Origin: Bin16 sp965206315
GTDB taxonomy: Bacteria; Chloroflexota; Dehalococcoidia; Lucifugimonadales; Australimonadaceae
Length of the DNA stretch: 64,000 nucleotides
Direction: 5' to 3'
Assembly: GCA_965206315.1 (NCBI GenBank)
Contig: OZ242210.1
Coordinates: forward strand, 1,984,001-2,048,000
Part shown: one piece after another, positions 1-7,608 of the stretch
How the letters are laid out: each line of letters opens with the position of its first letter
How positions within the stretch are numbered: the first letter of the stretch is position 1
Program-made: the position numbers and the translations under genes
The notes under the pieces: generated by a model
Seen by the model: the letters and a program-made list of their open reading frames with translations, nothing else
What the model was told of the DNA's origin: nothing
Databases searched by the model: none

Positions 1-1360
1 GCATGAGGAACGCCTGCGCTGCGCGCACCTTCGCGCCGTCGTTGGGGCGGGGTTCGGCGAGGGCCTTGACGTGGGCGGGGAAGACGGGTTTGCGCCAGGC
101 GACGGTGAAGTTGCCCTGCGGGCCGCTCTGGATTCCAGCGTCCGCTGGAATGACGGGTGAGGGGGCAGGAACGACGGGTGAGGGAGGGAGGACGAAGGGA
201 ATGGCGGGGGATTCGTCGCTCATGGCAGGACGGAGTGGGACGAGGAAGCGGCGCTCACCGGGTCCGACGAGGGCGGTGGTGAATACGACGGAGGCCTGAG
301 CGAGGCGGCGTTGCATGGCGGTGACGGCACGGGGGTAGGTGGCAGCGGGGTTGTGGGTGAGGGCAACGACGGCCGCCCCGGAGCGAGCGGCGAGGGCCTT
401 GAGCATACCGAGGACCGTTGCCACCTGAGCGCGGTGCATGGCAGCGAGGTCTTCCACCTGATCGACGACGAGCAGGGCGGCACTGCCCATGGCAATCATG
501 TTGGCGAGCCGCGCCATGGTGTGGTTGAGTCCGGGCCACGGGGCGCCGAGCCTGAGTGTGGGGAAAGGCGTTGGCATCGGAGCGCGAGGGGGCGCGGTGA
601 GTTCGGCGATGGTGGGCGGCTTGCGGAAGCTGTTGAGCCAGACGTAGAACTGGCGGTCCTTCTCCCGCTTCCGCGCGGCCTCGACGTCTTCTTCGGTGGG
701 CGGGGCGTCCGGGTAGTAGTCGGCGGGGTGGGTCCGGGAGAGGAGGTCGGCGAAGTAGACGCGTTCCAGATTCGCCCCGAAGGCGCGGAGGACGGGGAGG
801 ACGCCGGCCCTCGGGTTGCCGTTGAGGGGCGCGAGCAGAACGGGAGCGTTGGGGAAGGCGGCACCGGGCTGGTCGGGCGCGGACGCCCCACGGGAGACGC
901 GGGCGGCGACGTCGAGGGCGATGGAGGTCTTGCCGGATGAGGGGTAGCCGGCGATGAGGGTGAGTTGGCCGAGGGGTATGCGGTTGGGCCAGAGCCAATC
1001 GGGCGGCTGGGGGATGAAGAGGGAGAAGGGGTCCAGCCCGGCGTCCTGCGCGCCAGCGGAGGTGAACAGTTCCGACTCGGGGGCCAGCCCCCGCTTGGCA
1101 AGGGCTTCGAGGATCTTGTTGAGGGGGCAGCGCGTGCAGTGGAACGAGTAGCCGTAGCCGGAGTCGTAGCCGACGGTGAGGGTCGCTATCTCAGGGTTGG
1201 GGTGCGCCGGGCAGTGAACCTTGTGGCCTGAGGCGCACGAGCAGCCGGGGACGCCGCACCGGAGGGCCTGGATGAGCCGTTCCACGTACGCCCTTTCCCG
1301 AGGCGGGAGGGTGTCGGAGGTTATGGAGTTGTCGGGCATGGGAGCGGGTTGGGTAGTCAT
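1..1360 (-). CDS. Zinc-finger / RecA-like (AAA_25-type) ATPase, partial
   Basis: The frame is open from an ATG at 1360 to the left edge (453 codons, 3' end outside the window). The N-terminus has a Cys/His cluster (CGVPGCSC, then HCPAH, then FHCTRC at about residues 35-80) like a primase-type zinc finger. A Walker A motif, GYPSSGKTS, follows near residue 138, and a Walker B-like strand, LLVVDQ, near residue 298. This order is known from plasmid and phage RepA-like or primase-associated ATPases, so a DNA-replication or mobile-element role is inferred, not shown. A complete paralogue lies at 44666-46501, with similar sequence along its length. Residues about 398-413 (VIPADAGIQSGPQG) are encoded by an intergenic-type palindromic repeat. 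The start is supported by exact conservation with the paralogue's start region. Confidence 0.8.
   Translation of the reverse strand, partial: MTTQPAPMPDNSITSDTLPPRERAYVERLIQALRCGVPGCSCASGHKVHCPAHPNPEIATLTVGYDSGYGYSFHCTRCPLNKILEALAKRGLAPESELFTSAGAQDAGLDPFSLFIPQPPDWLWPNRIPLGQLTLIAGYPSSGKTSIALDVAARVSRGASAPDQPGAAFPNAPVLLAPLNGNPRAGVLPVLRAFGANLERVYFADLLSRTHPADYYPDAPPTEEDVEAARKREKDRQFYVWLNSFRKPPTIAELTAPPRAPMPTPFPTLRLGAPWPGLNHTMARLANMIAMGSAALLVVDQVEDLAAMHRAQVATVLGMLKALAARSGAAVVALTHNPAATYPRAVTAMQRRLAQASVVFTTALVGPGERRFLVPLRPAMSDESPAIPFVLPPSPVVPAPSPVIPADAGIQSGPQGNFTVAWRKPVFPAHVKALAEPRPNDGAKVRAAQAFLM
120..185. repeat. Family C palindromic repeat inside the ATPase gene
   Basis: The stretch contains GATTCCAGCGTCCGCTGGAA, a palindrome followed by TGACG. 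Related copies occur at 15985-16010 and 17227-17270. Here it is read in frame as part of the ATPase linker. Confidence 0.6.
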
Positions 1361-1410
1361 GCACCCATCGTAGGGAGGGGTGCGTCGACCGCGCAACGGG
1401 CGCGTGTCAC
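1344..1410 (-). promoter_or_regulatory. Conserved 67-nt leader and start region (copy 1)
   Basis: This covers 50 nt upstream and the first 17 nt of the ATPase gene. It matches 44616-44682 in front of the paralogue with one mismatch. It contains the inverted repeat CGCGC-CCGTT-GCGCG, and a second one, GCACCC-N11-GGGTGC, whose right arm touches the ATG. The second could fold over the ribosome entry site or bind a repressor. No clear Shine-Dalgarno is seen. The function is inferred. Confidence 0.6.
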
Positions 1411-1524
1411 ATTAACAACCCTCACCCGCCGCTGGCGCGGCCTCCCTCTCACCGGGGGCGAGGTGGGGAAGAGAGATGGACAGGATGGGGGACGGCGCAC
1501 ACAGGGCAGTGTGGGGCGCCCCGT
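1411..1524. repeat. Family B-like repeat and spacer
   Basis: Contains CCCTCACCCGCCGCTGGCGC and a C/G-rich hairpin like other family B copies. No gene is seen here. Confidence 0.45.
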
Positions 1525-1695
1525 TCAACCGAAGAGCTGGACGCCGGCTGCTCCCACGATGACGGTTCCGACGACTACAAGCCCCATCCTGACTTCCCAT
1601 TGCAGGTGTTTGACCTGCTCCTCCAGCCGCACGACTCGCTCCGACAGTGACGGGTGCTGATGGTCTTCCAGCTGTGCTACCACCGAGCCCACCAC
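1525..1695 (-). CDS. Small coiled-coil/membrane-anchored protein (XhlA-like)
   Basis: This is a 56-aa frame that starts with GTG at 1695 and overlaps the end of the upstream membrane-protein gene by 19 bp. The middle is charged and heptad-like (SERVVRLEEQVKHLQWEV), and one hydrophobic segment follows (GLVVVGTVIVGAAGVQL). This pattern resembles XhlA/holin-associated small proteins and other short tail-anchored proteins. The overlap suggests co-translation with the neighbour. The GTG start is the weakest point, because no good Shine-Dalgarno is visible. Its role is unknown; membrane association is inferred from the hydrophobic C-terminus. Confidence 0.5.
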   Translation of the reverse strand: MVGSVVAQLEDHQHPSLSERVVRLEEQVKHLQWEVRMGLVVVGTVIVGAAGVQLFG

Positions 1696-1883
1696 TTCAT
1701 CAGCAGCACGATTGCAGTCAAGAGCAGTGCGCCCAGCGCCGCGAAGGACAGGAACAGAAGCAAGGTGTCCCGGTAGGTGACGACGACGGCGAAAGCCAAG
1801 GCCAGCACGAAGAAGACGATGACCCCCCGGTCGATGGCTTCTCCTTCGCGTCTCTGCGTTGCCGTGCCCCTGCGTCTAGGCAT
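1677..1883 (-). CDS. Small two-helix membrane protein
   Basis: This 68-aa protein starts at 1883, not at the more upstream ATG, because AGGAG lies 8 nt before this one. After a basic N-terminus (MPRRRGTATQRR) come two hydrophobic segments, VIVFFVLALAFAVVV and LLLFLSFAALGALLLTAIVL, ending KWWARW. No family is recognised. It probably forms a two-gene unit with the overlapping coiled-coil protein downstream. Confidence 0.55.
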   Translation of the reverse strand: MPRRRGTATQRREGEAIDRGVIVFFVLALAFAVVVTYRDTLLLFLSFAALGALLLTAIVLLMKWWARW

Positions 1884-1919
1884 GGTCGGACTCCTCCCAG
1901 CCCCGATGATGGGGCTCAA

Positions 1920-2212
1920 CTACAGGCTAGGCCTCGTAATAAGGCACGGTCAATAATCCCCACCGGTCTGCTGACCTCGCAAGGACCTCGTGTCACATCT
2001 TGCGACCACTGGTTCACCCCCACCGCGCGCTAAGGCGCGGGCTGCGCTGCGCTCCGCTCGGAATGACAAGTCCGCCCCGCCGCGCCAATTCACCCCCATC
2101 CTAACCTTCCCCCATCGAGGGGGAAGGGACCGAGCAGGGCTGCGAGGTTCCCGCCGGTGCGGCAATGACGAAGGTGTGGCGCTCCCCGCGCTTTCGCGCT
2201 AACGTTGCCCCC
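1920..2212. repeat. Intergenic repeat cluster (families D, A, C)
   Basis: No gene is seen. It holds a family D piece (GCTCCGCTCGGAATGACAAG at 2050-2069), a family A hairpin at 2091-2129 (CCTTCCCCC/GGGGGAAGG arms around ATCGA), and a family C piece at 2146-2170. Confidence 0.7.
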
Positions 2213-2929
2213 ATGCCCGACAAGGTCTACCCCGACTTCGACGCCGCGGTCGCCGACATCCCGGACGGCGCGTCGATCATGCTCTCCGGCTTCGCCGGGC
2301 CCGGTACCGCGCGCAACCTCATCGCCGCGCTCTACCGGCAGGGCGCGAAGGGGCTCACGCTCATCTCCAACACCCCCGGGCGGTGGCAGGACGACCGCAT
2401 CGACTCCGGCGTGCTCGTGAAGCAAGGCCGCGTCGCGAAGATCCACGCCGCGTTCACCGCGTCGCCGCACCCGTCCGTGCCGTCACCGTTCACCGACCTG
2501 TACGAGGCGGGGAAGATCGAGGCGGAGCTGATGCCGCAGGGCACGCTCGCGGAGCGCATCCGCGCCGCCGGAGCGGGCATCGCCGCGTTCTACACGCCCA
2601 CCGGCGTCGGGACGGAGATGGCCGACGGCAAGGAGACGCGCGTCTTCGACGGCAGGGAGTACGTGCTGGAGACCGCGCTCCACGCCGACTACGCATTTGT
2701 CCGGGCGCGCCGCGCCGACCGCATGGGCAACCTGCAGTACCACCGGACGCAGCGCAACTTCGGCCCCGTCATGGCGCGCGCCGCGAAGGTCACCATCGTC
2801 GAGGTCGACGAGCCGGTCGTGGAGGAGGGCGCGATGGACCCGGACCACGTCCACACGCCCGGCATCTTCGTCGACCGCATCGTCGCCGTCCCGCCGGACG
2901 GCATCCAGGAGGAGCCGCCCCAGCGATGA
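2213..2929 (+). CDS. 3-oxoacid CoA-transferase, subunit A
   Basis: This 238-aa subunit belongs to the family I CoA-transferases (AtoD/ScoA type), which move CoA between succinyl-CoA or acetyl-CoA and acetoacetate-like 3-oxoacids in the cytoplasm. Visible family features are the N-terminal SGFAGPGTARNLI loop, the central YTPTGVGTEMADGKE segment, and the conserved ADYAFVRARRADRMGNLQY stretch. The start at 2213 (MPDKVYPD) fits the family; the longer frame from 2165 would add repeat-derived sequence. Its partner subunit follows after an unusually long gap of repeats. A 3-hydroxybutyrate-type dehydrogenase at 15198 could feed the same acetoacetate pool. Substrate is not determined. Confidence 0.88.
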   Translation: MPDKVYPDFDAAVADIPDGASIMLSGFAGPGTARNLIAALYRQGAKGLTLISNTPGRWQDDRIDSGVLVKQGRVAKIHAAFTASPHPSVPSPFTDLYEAGKIEAELMPQGTLAERIRAAGAGIAAFYTPTGVGTEMADGKETRVFDGREYVLETALHADYAFVRARRADRMGNLQYHRTQRNFGPVMARAAKVTIVEVDEPVVEEGAMDPDHVHTPGIFVDRIVAVPPDGIQEEPPQR

Positions 2930-3305
2930 CAACGCTGCGCACGCCATGCTTCACCCCCATCCCAGCCTTCCCCCGTCAAGGGGGAAGGGACCAAGCGCCC
3001 CGCACCTCACCCCTGCGCCGGTTCACCCTCACCCTAGCCCTCTCCCCTCAAGGGAGAGGGGACCAGGCGCCCCGCACGCCACCCACCGAGGGCCCTCACC
3101 CGCGCGCTGAAGCGCTTTGCCCTCTCCCTCAGGAGAGGGGGGCCAGACGAGGTTCCTGCCTACGCAGGAACGACGAAGCTGCGCTTCGTCCACACAAGGG
3201 CCCTCACCCGCCGCTGCGCGGCGACCTCTCCCTCAGGAGAGGTGGGGATACGAGGTTCCTGCCTTCGCAGGAACGACGAAGCTGCGCTCCGTCGAAGGGG
3301 TTGCG
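2930..3305. repeat. Repeat array between CoA-transferase subunit genes
   Basis: The 376-nt gap holds no gene. It contains a family A hairpin (2952-2990), family B units (about 3022-3060, 3091-3140, 3198-3247; arms CCCTCTCC/GGAGAGGG), and family C units (3149-3175 and 3252-3280; TTCCTGCCT..CGCAGGAA). Confidence 0.8.
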
Positions 3306-3980
3306 ATGACGGAGAAGCAGCCTCTCGACCGGCAGACGATGGCCAATCGCCTCGCGATGGAGTTCCACGACGGCTGGGTGGTCAACCTCGGCATCGGCAT
3401 CCCGACGCTCTGCTCCAACTTCGTGCACCCGGACCGGCACGTCATCTTCCAGTCCGAGAACGGGCTGGTGAACTACGGCCCGCTCGCCGAGCGCGGCGAG
3501 GAGGACCCCAACCTCGTGAACGCGGGTGGGCAGTACGTGGTGGAGATGGCGGGCATGGCGATCCTCGACCACGCGGACTCGTTCGCGCTTATCCGGGCGG
3601 GCTACGTGGACGTGACCGTGCTCGGCGCGTACGAGGTCGCCGCGAACGGCGACTTCGCCAACTGGAAGGTCGCGGGCGCGAAGGGCGGCGGCATCGGCGG
3701 CGCGATGGACCTCGCGGTCGGCGCTAAGAACGTCTTCCTGGCGCTGGAGCACACGACGCGCGACGGCAAGCCGCGGCTGGTCGAGCGCTGCGCGCTCCCG
3801 GTGACCGCGGTGGGGGTCGTCAAGCTCGTGGCGACGAACCTCGGCCTCTTCGAGATCACGGAGCAGGGCTTCCTGCTGACCGAGATCGCGCCCGGCTACA
3901 CGCCGGAGGACGTGCAGGCTGTCACCGGCGCGCAGCTCAACGTCTCGCCAAGCCTGCGCGAGTTCGCGCGGGTAGGGTGA
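3306..3980 (+). CDS. 3-oxoacid CoA-transferase, subunit B
   Basis: This 224-aa partner of the upstream subunit carries the family's catalytic glutamate in FQSENGLVNYGP (E near residue 52), which forms the glutamyl-CoA thioester. NLGIGIPTLCSNF near the N-terminus and GGGIGGAMDLAVGAKNVF in the middle are further ScoB/AtoA signatures. The start at 3306 (MTEKQPLDRQ) excludes the preceding frame, which is a translation of repeats. The two subunits normally lie within a few bases of each other, so the 376-nt repeat-filled separation is odd. Substrate specificity cannot be read from sequence. Confidence 0.9.
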   Translation: MTEKQPLDRQTMANRLAMEFHDGWVVNLGIGIPTLCSNFVHPDRHVIFQSENGLVNYGPLAERGEEDPNLVNAGGQYVVEMAGMAILDHADSFALIRAGYVDVTVLGAYEVAANGDFANWKVAGAKGGGIGGAMDLAVGAKNVFLALEHTTRDGKPRLVERCALPVTAVGVVKLVATNLGLFEITEQGFLLTEIAPGYTPEDVQAVTGAQLNVSPSLREFARVG

Positions 3981-4131
3981 GGGGGTGCGAGATGTCGGAA
4001 CCCTCCACGCCCAACCCCTGAGGGCCCTCACCCGCGCGCTGAAGCGCGTTTCCCTCTCCCTCAGGAGAGGGGTGGGGGGACGAGGTTGCGCGCTAAAGCG
4101 CGGGCCTGCGCAGGAACGACGAGGCCAGGCG
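3981..4131. repeat. Family B and C repeats between convergent genes
   Basis: A family B unit spans 4022-4074 (GAAGCGCGTTTCCCTCTCCC then TCAGGAGAGG), followed by a diverged family C piece. There is no gene. Confidence 0.65.
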
Positions 4132-4776
4132 CTAAGCGAGCACGCGCTCGATGAACTGCGACGCTATCTCCAGCCCGCGCACGTCGATGCTGTGGCCGAG
4201 GCCTGGCAGCAGGTACGCCTCGACCGGAAAGCCGAGGTCGGCGAGCGTCTGTCCGGCCTTCGCCGTCGACTCGGGGGGCAGCACCGTGTCCTGCTCGCCG
4301 TGAACGAGGACGACGGGGGGCTTCTGCCGGACCTCGTCGGCCAGCCACTCGGGGAAGAGCAGCGACCCGCTGAGCCCGACGACCCCGGCGATGGGGCGCT
4401 CCATGCGCGGCGCGGTGTAGAGCGAGGTCATGCACCCCTGCGAGAAGCCGATGAGCACGCACCGGTCGGGCGTCAGGCCGTACTCGTCCAGCAGTTCGCC
4501 GACGTACGTCTCGACGATGCGTCCCGCCTCCCGCAGTCCCGCCTGGCGCTCCTCCGGCGGTTCGAGCGGGAACCAGCGCAGGCCGAAACCGGCCTCGACG
4601 TACGGATTGGGCGCGTCCGGCGAGTGGAAGGCCATGTGGGGGAAGCGCGGGCCGAGCGCTATCGTCAGGCCGATGAGGTCGTTTCCGTCGGCGCCGAGGC
4701 CGTGCAGCAGGATGCCGAGCGAGTCGGGCGCACCTCCTGAGTGCGGTGCGCGGGACGGGCCGTTGAGTATGGGCAT
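4132..4776 (-). CDS. Phospholipase/carboxylesterase-family alpha/beta hydrolase
   Basis: This 214-aa cytoplasmic serine hydrolase belongs to the carboxylesterase/thioesterase family. The catalytic triad is readable: Ser112 in GFSQG, Asp163 in HGEQDTVLPP, and His195 in GLGHSID. LLHGLGADGND near residue 24 is the oxyanion-loop signature. The start at 4776 has GAGGAGA upstream; the longer frame extends through the divergent dtxR-like gene's promoter. It is divergently transcribed from that regulator with 31 bp between starts. The natural ester substrate is unknown. Confidence 0.85.
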   Translation of the reverse strand: MPILNGPSRAPHSGGAPDSLGILLHGLGADGNDLIGLTIALGPRFPHMAFHSPDAPNPYVEAGFGLRWFPLEPPEERQAGLREAGRIVETYVGELLDEYGLTPDRCVLIGFSQGCMTSLYTAPRMERPIAGVVGLSGSLLFPEWLADEVRQKPPVVLVHGEQDTVLPPESTAKAGQTLADLGFPVEAYLLPGLGHSIDVRGLEIASQFIERVLA

Positions 4777-4792
4777 GCGGTGTCTCCTCGTG

Positions 4793-4801
4793 TGAGATAA
4801 T
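4793..4801 (+). promoter_or_regulatory. Candidate extended -10 of the DtxR-type gene
   Basis: TGAGATAAT ends 6 nt before the ATG at 4808, so transcription would begin at or next to the start codon (leaderless). There is no Shine-Dalgarno. Confidence 0.45.
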
Positions 4802-4807
4802 ACCCGC

Positions 4808-5536
4808 ATGACGACACGCACACGAAGCCGCTCGACCGGCTCCCCGCGCATCTCGCACACGGCGGAGAATTACCTGCTCTCGCTCGCGATCCTCCAAGAG
4901 GACGGCCTGAAGCCGCACATGAGTGAGCTCGCTTCCTATCTGCGCCGCATCCCGGAAGGCGAGGAGGTCGGCACGACGCTCGCCTCCGTCTCCGGCATGG
5001 TGCAGCGCATGGCGAAGGACGGGCTGCTCCAGGTGAACAGGGAGAAGCGGATCGACCTCACTCCCGCCGGGTTCGCGCGCGCCCGCGACGTGGTGCGCCG
5101 CCACCGCCTCGCCGAGCGGCTGCTCGTCGACGTGCTCGGCGTGCCGCTGGAGCTCGCCGAGGCCGAGGCGCACAGCCTGGAGCACGGCATCTCGCCCAAC
5201 CTGCTCTCGCGCATCGAGGAGCGGCTCGGCCACCCGGACAGCTGCCCCTACGGACGCCCCATCTACAAGGCGGACGACACCGAACTCCGCACTTCCGATC
5301 CCGGCACGTTCCGCCTGAGCGAGGCGAAGAAGGGCCCGACCTACGTCGTGACGCGCATCCCGGACGAGGACTTCCCGCTGCTGTCGTACCTCGTCAAGAG
5401 CGACGTGCTCCCCGGCAGGCGCATCGTCATCGAGGAGGTCGCGGACTACCGGGGCGTCGTCGACGTGAGCCGCGACGGCCAGCAGGTCTCGCTCGGCATG
5501 GACGTCGCGTCGCGCGTCTGGGTGCGGCCGGCGTAG
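4808..5536 (+). CDS. DtxR/MntR-family metal-dependent regulator
   Basis: This 242-aa protein has an N-terminal winged helix (AENYLLSLAILQED through TPAGFARARDVV, about residues 18-95), then the metal-binding dimerisation region (HRLAERLLVDVLG; AEAEAHSLEHGIS; RLGHPDSCPYGRPI, about residues 100-155) and a C-terminal FeoA/SH3-like domain. The Cys in SCPYGRP and the HSLEH motif match DtxR/IdeR metal-ligand positions, so iron or manganese sensing is likely. An insertion (IPEGEEVGTT) sits in the winged helix. A candidate -10 lies directly before the ATG, so the mRNA may be leaderless. No iron or manganese uptake gene lies next to it; targets are unknown. Confidence 0.88.
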   Translation: MTTRTRSRSTGSPRISHTAENYLLSLAILQEDGLKPHMSELASYLRRIPEGEEVGTTLASVSGMVQRMAKDGLLQVNREKRIDLTPAGFARARDVVRRHRLAERLLVDVLGVPLELAEAEAHSLEHGISPNLLSRIEERLGHPDSCPYGRPIYKADDTELRTSDPGTFRLSEAKKGPTYVVTRIPDEDFPLLSYLVKSDVLPGRRIVIEEVADYRGVVDVSRDGQQVSLGMDVASRVWVRPA

Positions 5537-5708
5537 CTCCGATTCACCCCCATCCCCGAGGGCCCTCACCCACGCGCTGAAGCGCGTTGCCCTCTCCCTC
5601 AGGAGAGGGGATCAGGCGCCCCGAGAGGATGCTGCGCGCTAAAGCGCGGACTCCGCTGCGCTCCGCTCAGCATGACAATCATGCAAGGGTGTCCTCAGGG
5701 AGAGGGGA
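5537..5708. repeat. Family B and D repeats
   Basis: A family B unit spans 5561-5610 and a family D piece about 5640-5690 (GCTCCGCTCAGCATGACAAT). No gene. Confidence 0.65.
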
Positions 5709-7487
5709 TCAGCGGGGCTGGGTGAGAACGTCGACGACGGCGGGCTTGCCTGAGCGGACGACCGCTATCGCCTCGTCGAGCGCAGGGCCGAGCGCGTTTG
5801 GCTCCGAGACCGGCCCGAACCCGGCGACGTCGAACGCCCGCGCGAGCGTTGCGAAATCCGGCGCGGGGTCGGTGATCTGGATGCCGATGCCCTTGTTCTC
5901 GACCGGGCGGTCGCGCCAGCGGGCGATGCGCTCCTGGTGCTCCTCGTCGTTGTAGTACGAGCGGTTGTTGAAGACGACGACGAGCAGCGGGATGTTGCAG
6001 TGTGCGGCCGTCCAGAGCGCGTTGGAGGTCATCAGGAAGTCGCCGTCGCCGACGACGCTGATGCAGAGCCGTCCGGTGTCCCTGTAGGCCAGCGCCGCTC
6101 CGACCGACGACGGCAGGCCGTAGCCGACCCCCGCGCCGCGTCCGCCGCCCAGTTCATGGGCGTGGTCCGTGATCTCCAGCACGTCGCGGACGCGGCGTCC
6201 GTGCGAGTTGACCATCGCCCACTCGACGCCCTTCACCCGCTCCGCGATCTCGCCGTAGAGCCGGGCCGCCGATATGGGCGCGGCGCTCCAGTTATCGCTC
6301 ACCCACTTCGCCGCCGCGGCGCGCATCTCCTCGTGCATCGCGGTCACCTGCGCGCGGCGCTCCTCGACCGTGGCGCTGTTCGCGAGACGCTCGCGCAGCG
6401 CGGCAGCCAGCAGGGGGACGGCCTGCGCGGTGTCCGCCGCGATGGGGATCTCGACCGGCAGCAGCCACTGGTTGTCGGTCACCCAGTTCTGGCGCTCCTG
6501 GTCGAGCAGCGTGACGTGGATGAGCCGCGTTCCCTGCGGCACGGCGAGCTGCAGCGCGCCGCGCTCGCGCACCGACGGCCCCAGCGGCACGCCGAGGCTC
6601 GGCACGTCCAGCGCGAGCACCACGTCGGCGTCGGCCAGCGCGCGCTCACGGACGCCGGTGAGGTCGAGCGGGTGGGTGTTCGGGAAACCGAAGCGTCCCT
6701 CCGCGTCGACGACGGCGCAGGCCAGCGTCTCCGCCAGCTCGACCACCGCGGGCAGCGCCGACGGGTTGCGTCCGACCTCGCCGACGACCATCACCGGCCA
6801 CGACGCTCCGGCGAGCACGTCCGCCGCCTTCGCCAGCGCGTCCGGGTTCGGGGCGGGCGGGGCAGGGGGGCGGAAGAGCGATACGTCCGGCACGGGCAGC
6901 GCCTCGTCCATGCGCTGCTCCTGGATGGTGCTGTCGAGGCAGACGTACACGGGCCCCTTGGGGTCGGTCATTGCGGTGCGCATGGCGCGCAGCAGCGACT
7001 CGGGCATTGCCTCGATGCTGGCGGGCTGGTCGTCGAACTTCACGTAGTCGCGGACGGCGTTGCCCTGGACGAGCGCAGTGTGCACCCAGTCGGTCGAGCG
7101 TCGCTGGTTGGCGTCCTGCGGTCCGCCGCCGCCGAGGTTGATGATGGCGGAGCGGTCGCACCAGGCGTTGAAGATGGCCATGGACGCGTGCTGCAGGCCG
7201 ACGACGTTGTGCAGGCCGGTGGCGATGGGCTCGCCGGTGACGCGGAAGTAGCCGTTGGCGACGGCGACGGCAATCTCCTCGTGGGTGCAGAGGACCATCT
7301 CAGGGCCGCCGGAGCCGAAGTTGACGATGGAGTCGTGCAGGCCGCGGTAGCTGGCGCCGGGGTTGAGGGCGATGTACTTCACGCCGAGCGCGCGCAGCAC
7401 CTCGACCATGTAGTCGGAGCCGTAGACCGCGTTGCTGGGCGTGCTGCCGCCGCTCATCGGGGTGTTCTTCTGGGTGGTAGTTGACAT
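5709..7487 (-). CDS. Thiamine-diphosphate-dependent enzyme (acetolactate synthase/benzoylformate decarboxylase superfamily)
   Basis: This 592-aa enzyme has the three-domain layout of ThDP decarboxylases and carboligases. The cofactor-activating Glu lies in CTHEEIAVAVANGY (near residue 70). The ThDP/Mg motif starts at GDGDF (near 480) and ends in NN about 27 residues later (VVVFNNRSYYND). The start at 7487 is fixed by AAGGAGG 7 nt upstream. A paralogue of exactly the same length lies at 21177-22955. The next gene upstream in transcription is an amidohydrolase, with a repeat between. The substrate, probably a 2-oxo acid or acyl-CoA, cannot be read from sequence; it need not be acetolactate synthase, since no small subunit or branched-chain gene is near. 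Confidence 0.8.
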   Translation of the reverse strand: MSTTTQKNTPMSGGSTPSNAVYGSDYMVEVLRALGVKYIALNPGASYRGLHDSIVNFGSGGPEMVLCTHEEIAVAVANGYFRVTGEPIATGLHNVVGLQHASMAIFNAWCDRSAIINLGGGGPQDANQRRSTDWVHTALVQGNAVRDYVKFDDQPASIEAMPESLLRAMRTAMTDPKGPVYVCLDSTIQEQRMDEALPVPDVSLFRPPAPPAPNPDALAKAADVLAGASWPVMVVGEVGRNPSALPAVVELAETLACAVVDAEGRFGFPNTHPLDLTGVRERALADADVVLALDVPSLGVPLGPSVRERGALQLAVPQGTRLIHVTLLDQERQNWVTDNQWLLPVEIPIAADTAQAVPLLAAALRERLANSATVEERRAQVTAMHEEMRAAAAKWVSDNWSAAPISAARLYGEIAERVKGVEWAMVNSHGRRVRDVLEITDHAHELGGGRGAGVGYGLPSSVGAALAYRDTGRLCISVVGDGDFLMTSNALWTAAHCNIPLLVVVFNNRSYYNDEEHQERIARWRDRPVENKGIGIQITDPAPDFATLARAFDVAGFGPVSEPNALGPALDEAIAVVRSGKPAVVDVLTQPR

Positions 7488-7608
7488 GGACGTTCCTCCT
7501 TCAGGCACCATTGCATAACCTATTCCGCCCTGATCTGCCAACCTCTCACCCGACCTCCCGATTCACCCCCATCCCAACCTTCCCCCGTCAAGGGGGAAGG
7601 GACACACA
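7488..7608. repeat. Spacer with family A hairpin
   Basis: A family A hairpin spans 7564-7602 just after the amidohydrolase stop codon. It could end or stabilise transcripts. No gene. Confidence 0.65.

Noticed and set aside
255..1101. Long minus- and plus-strand frames (247, 209 and 201 aa) in the first kilobase
   Set aside because: They are shadows of the real minus-strand ATPase frame from 1360, which is open to the window edge and matches the paralogue at 44666.
2930..3305. CRISPR array
   Set aside because: Repeat units are of several families with unequal spacing, and no unique spacers or cas genes are present.
4061..5569. 502-aa minus-strand frame
   Set aside because: It runs antisense through the DtxR-type gene and out of frame through the carboxylesterase; Arg/His-rich composition shows it is a GC-driven shadow.
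5937..7484. 515-aa plus-strand frame
   Set aside because: Antisense to the ThDP enzyme, whose motifs and Shine-Dalgarno are clear.
5709..7487. Calling the ThDP enzymes acetolactate synthase (ilvB)
   Set aside because: No regulatory subunit or branched-chain genes nearby, and the superfamily motifs do not settle the substrate.
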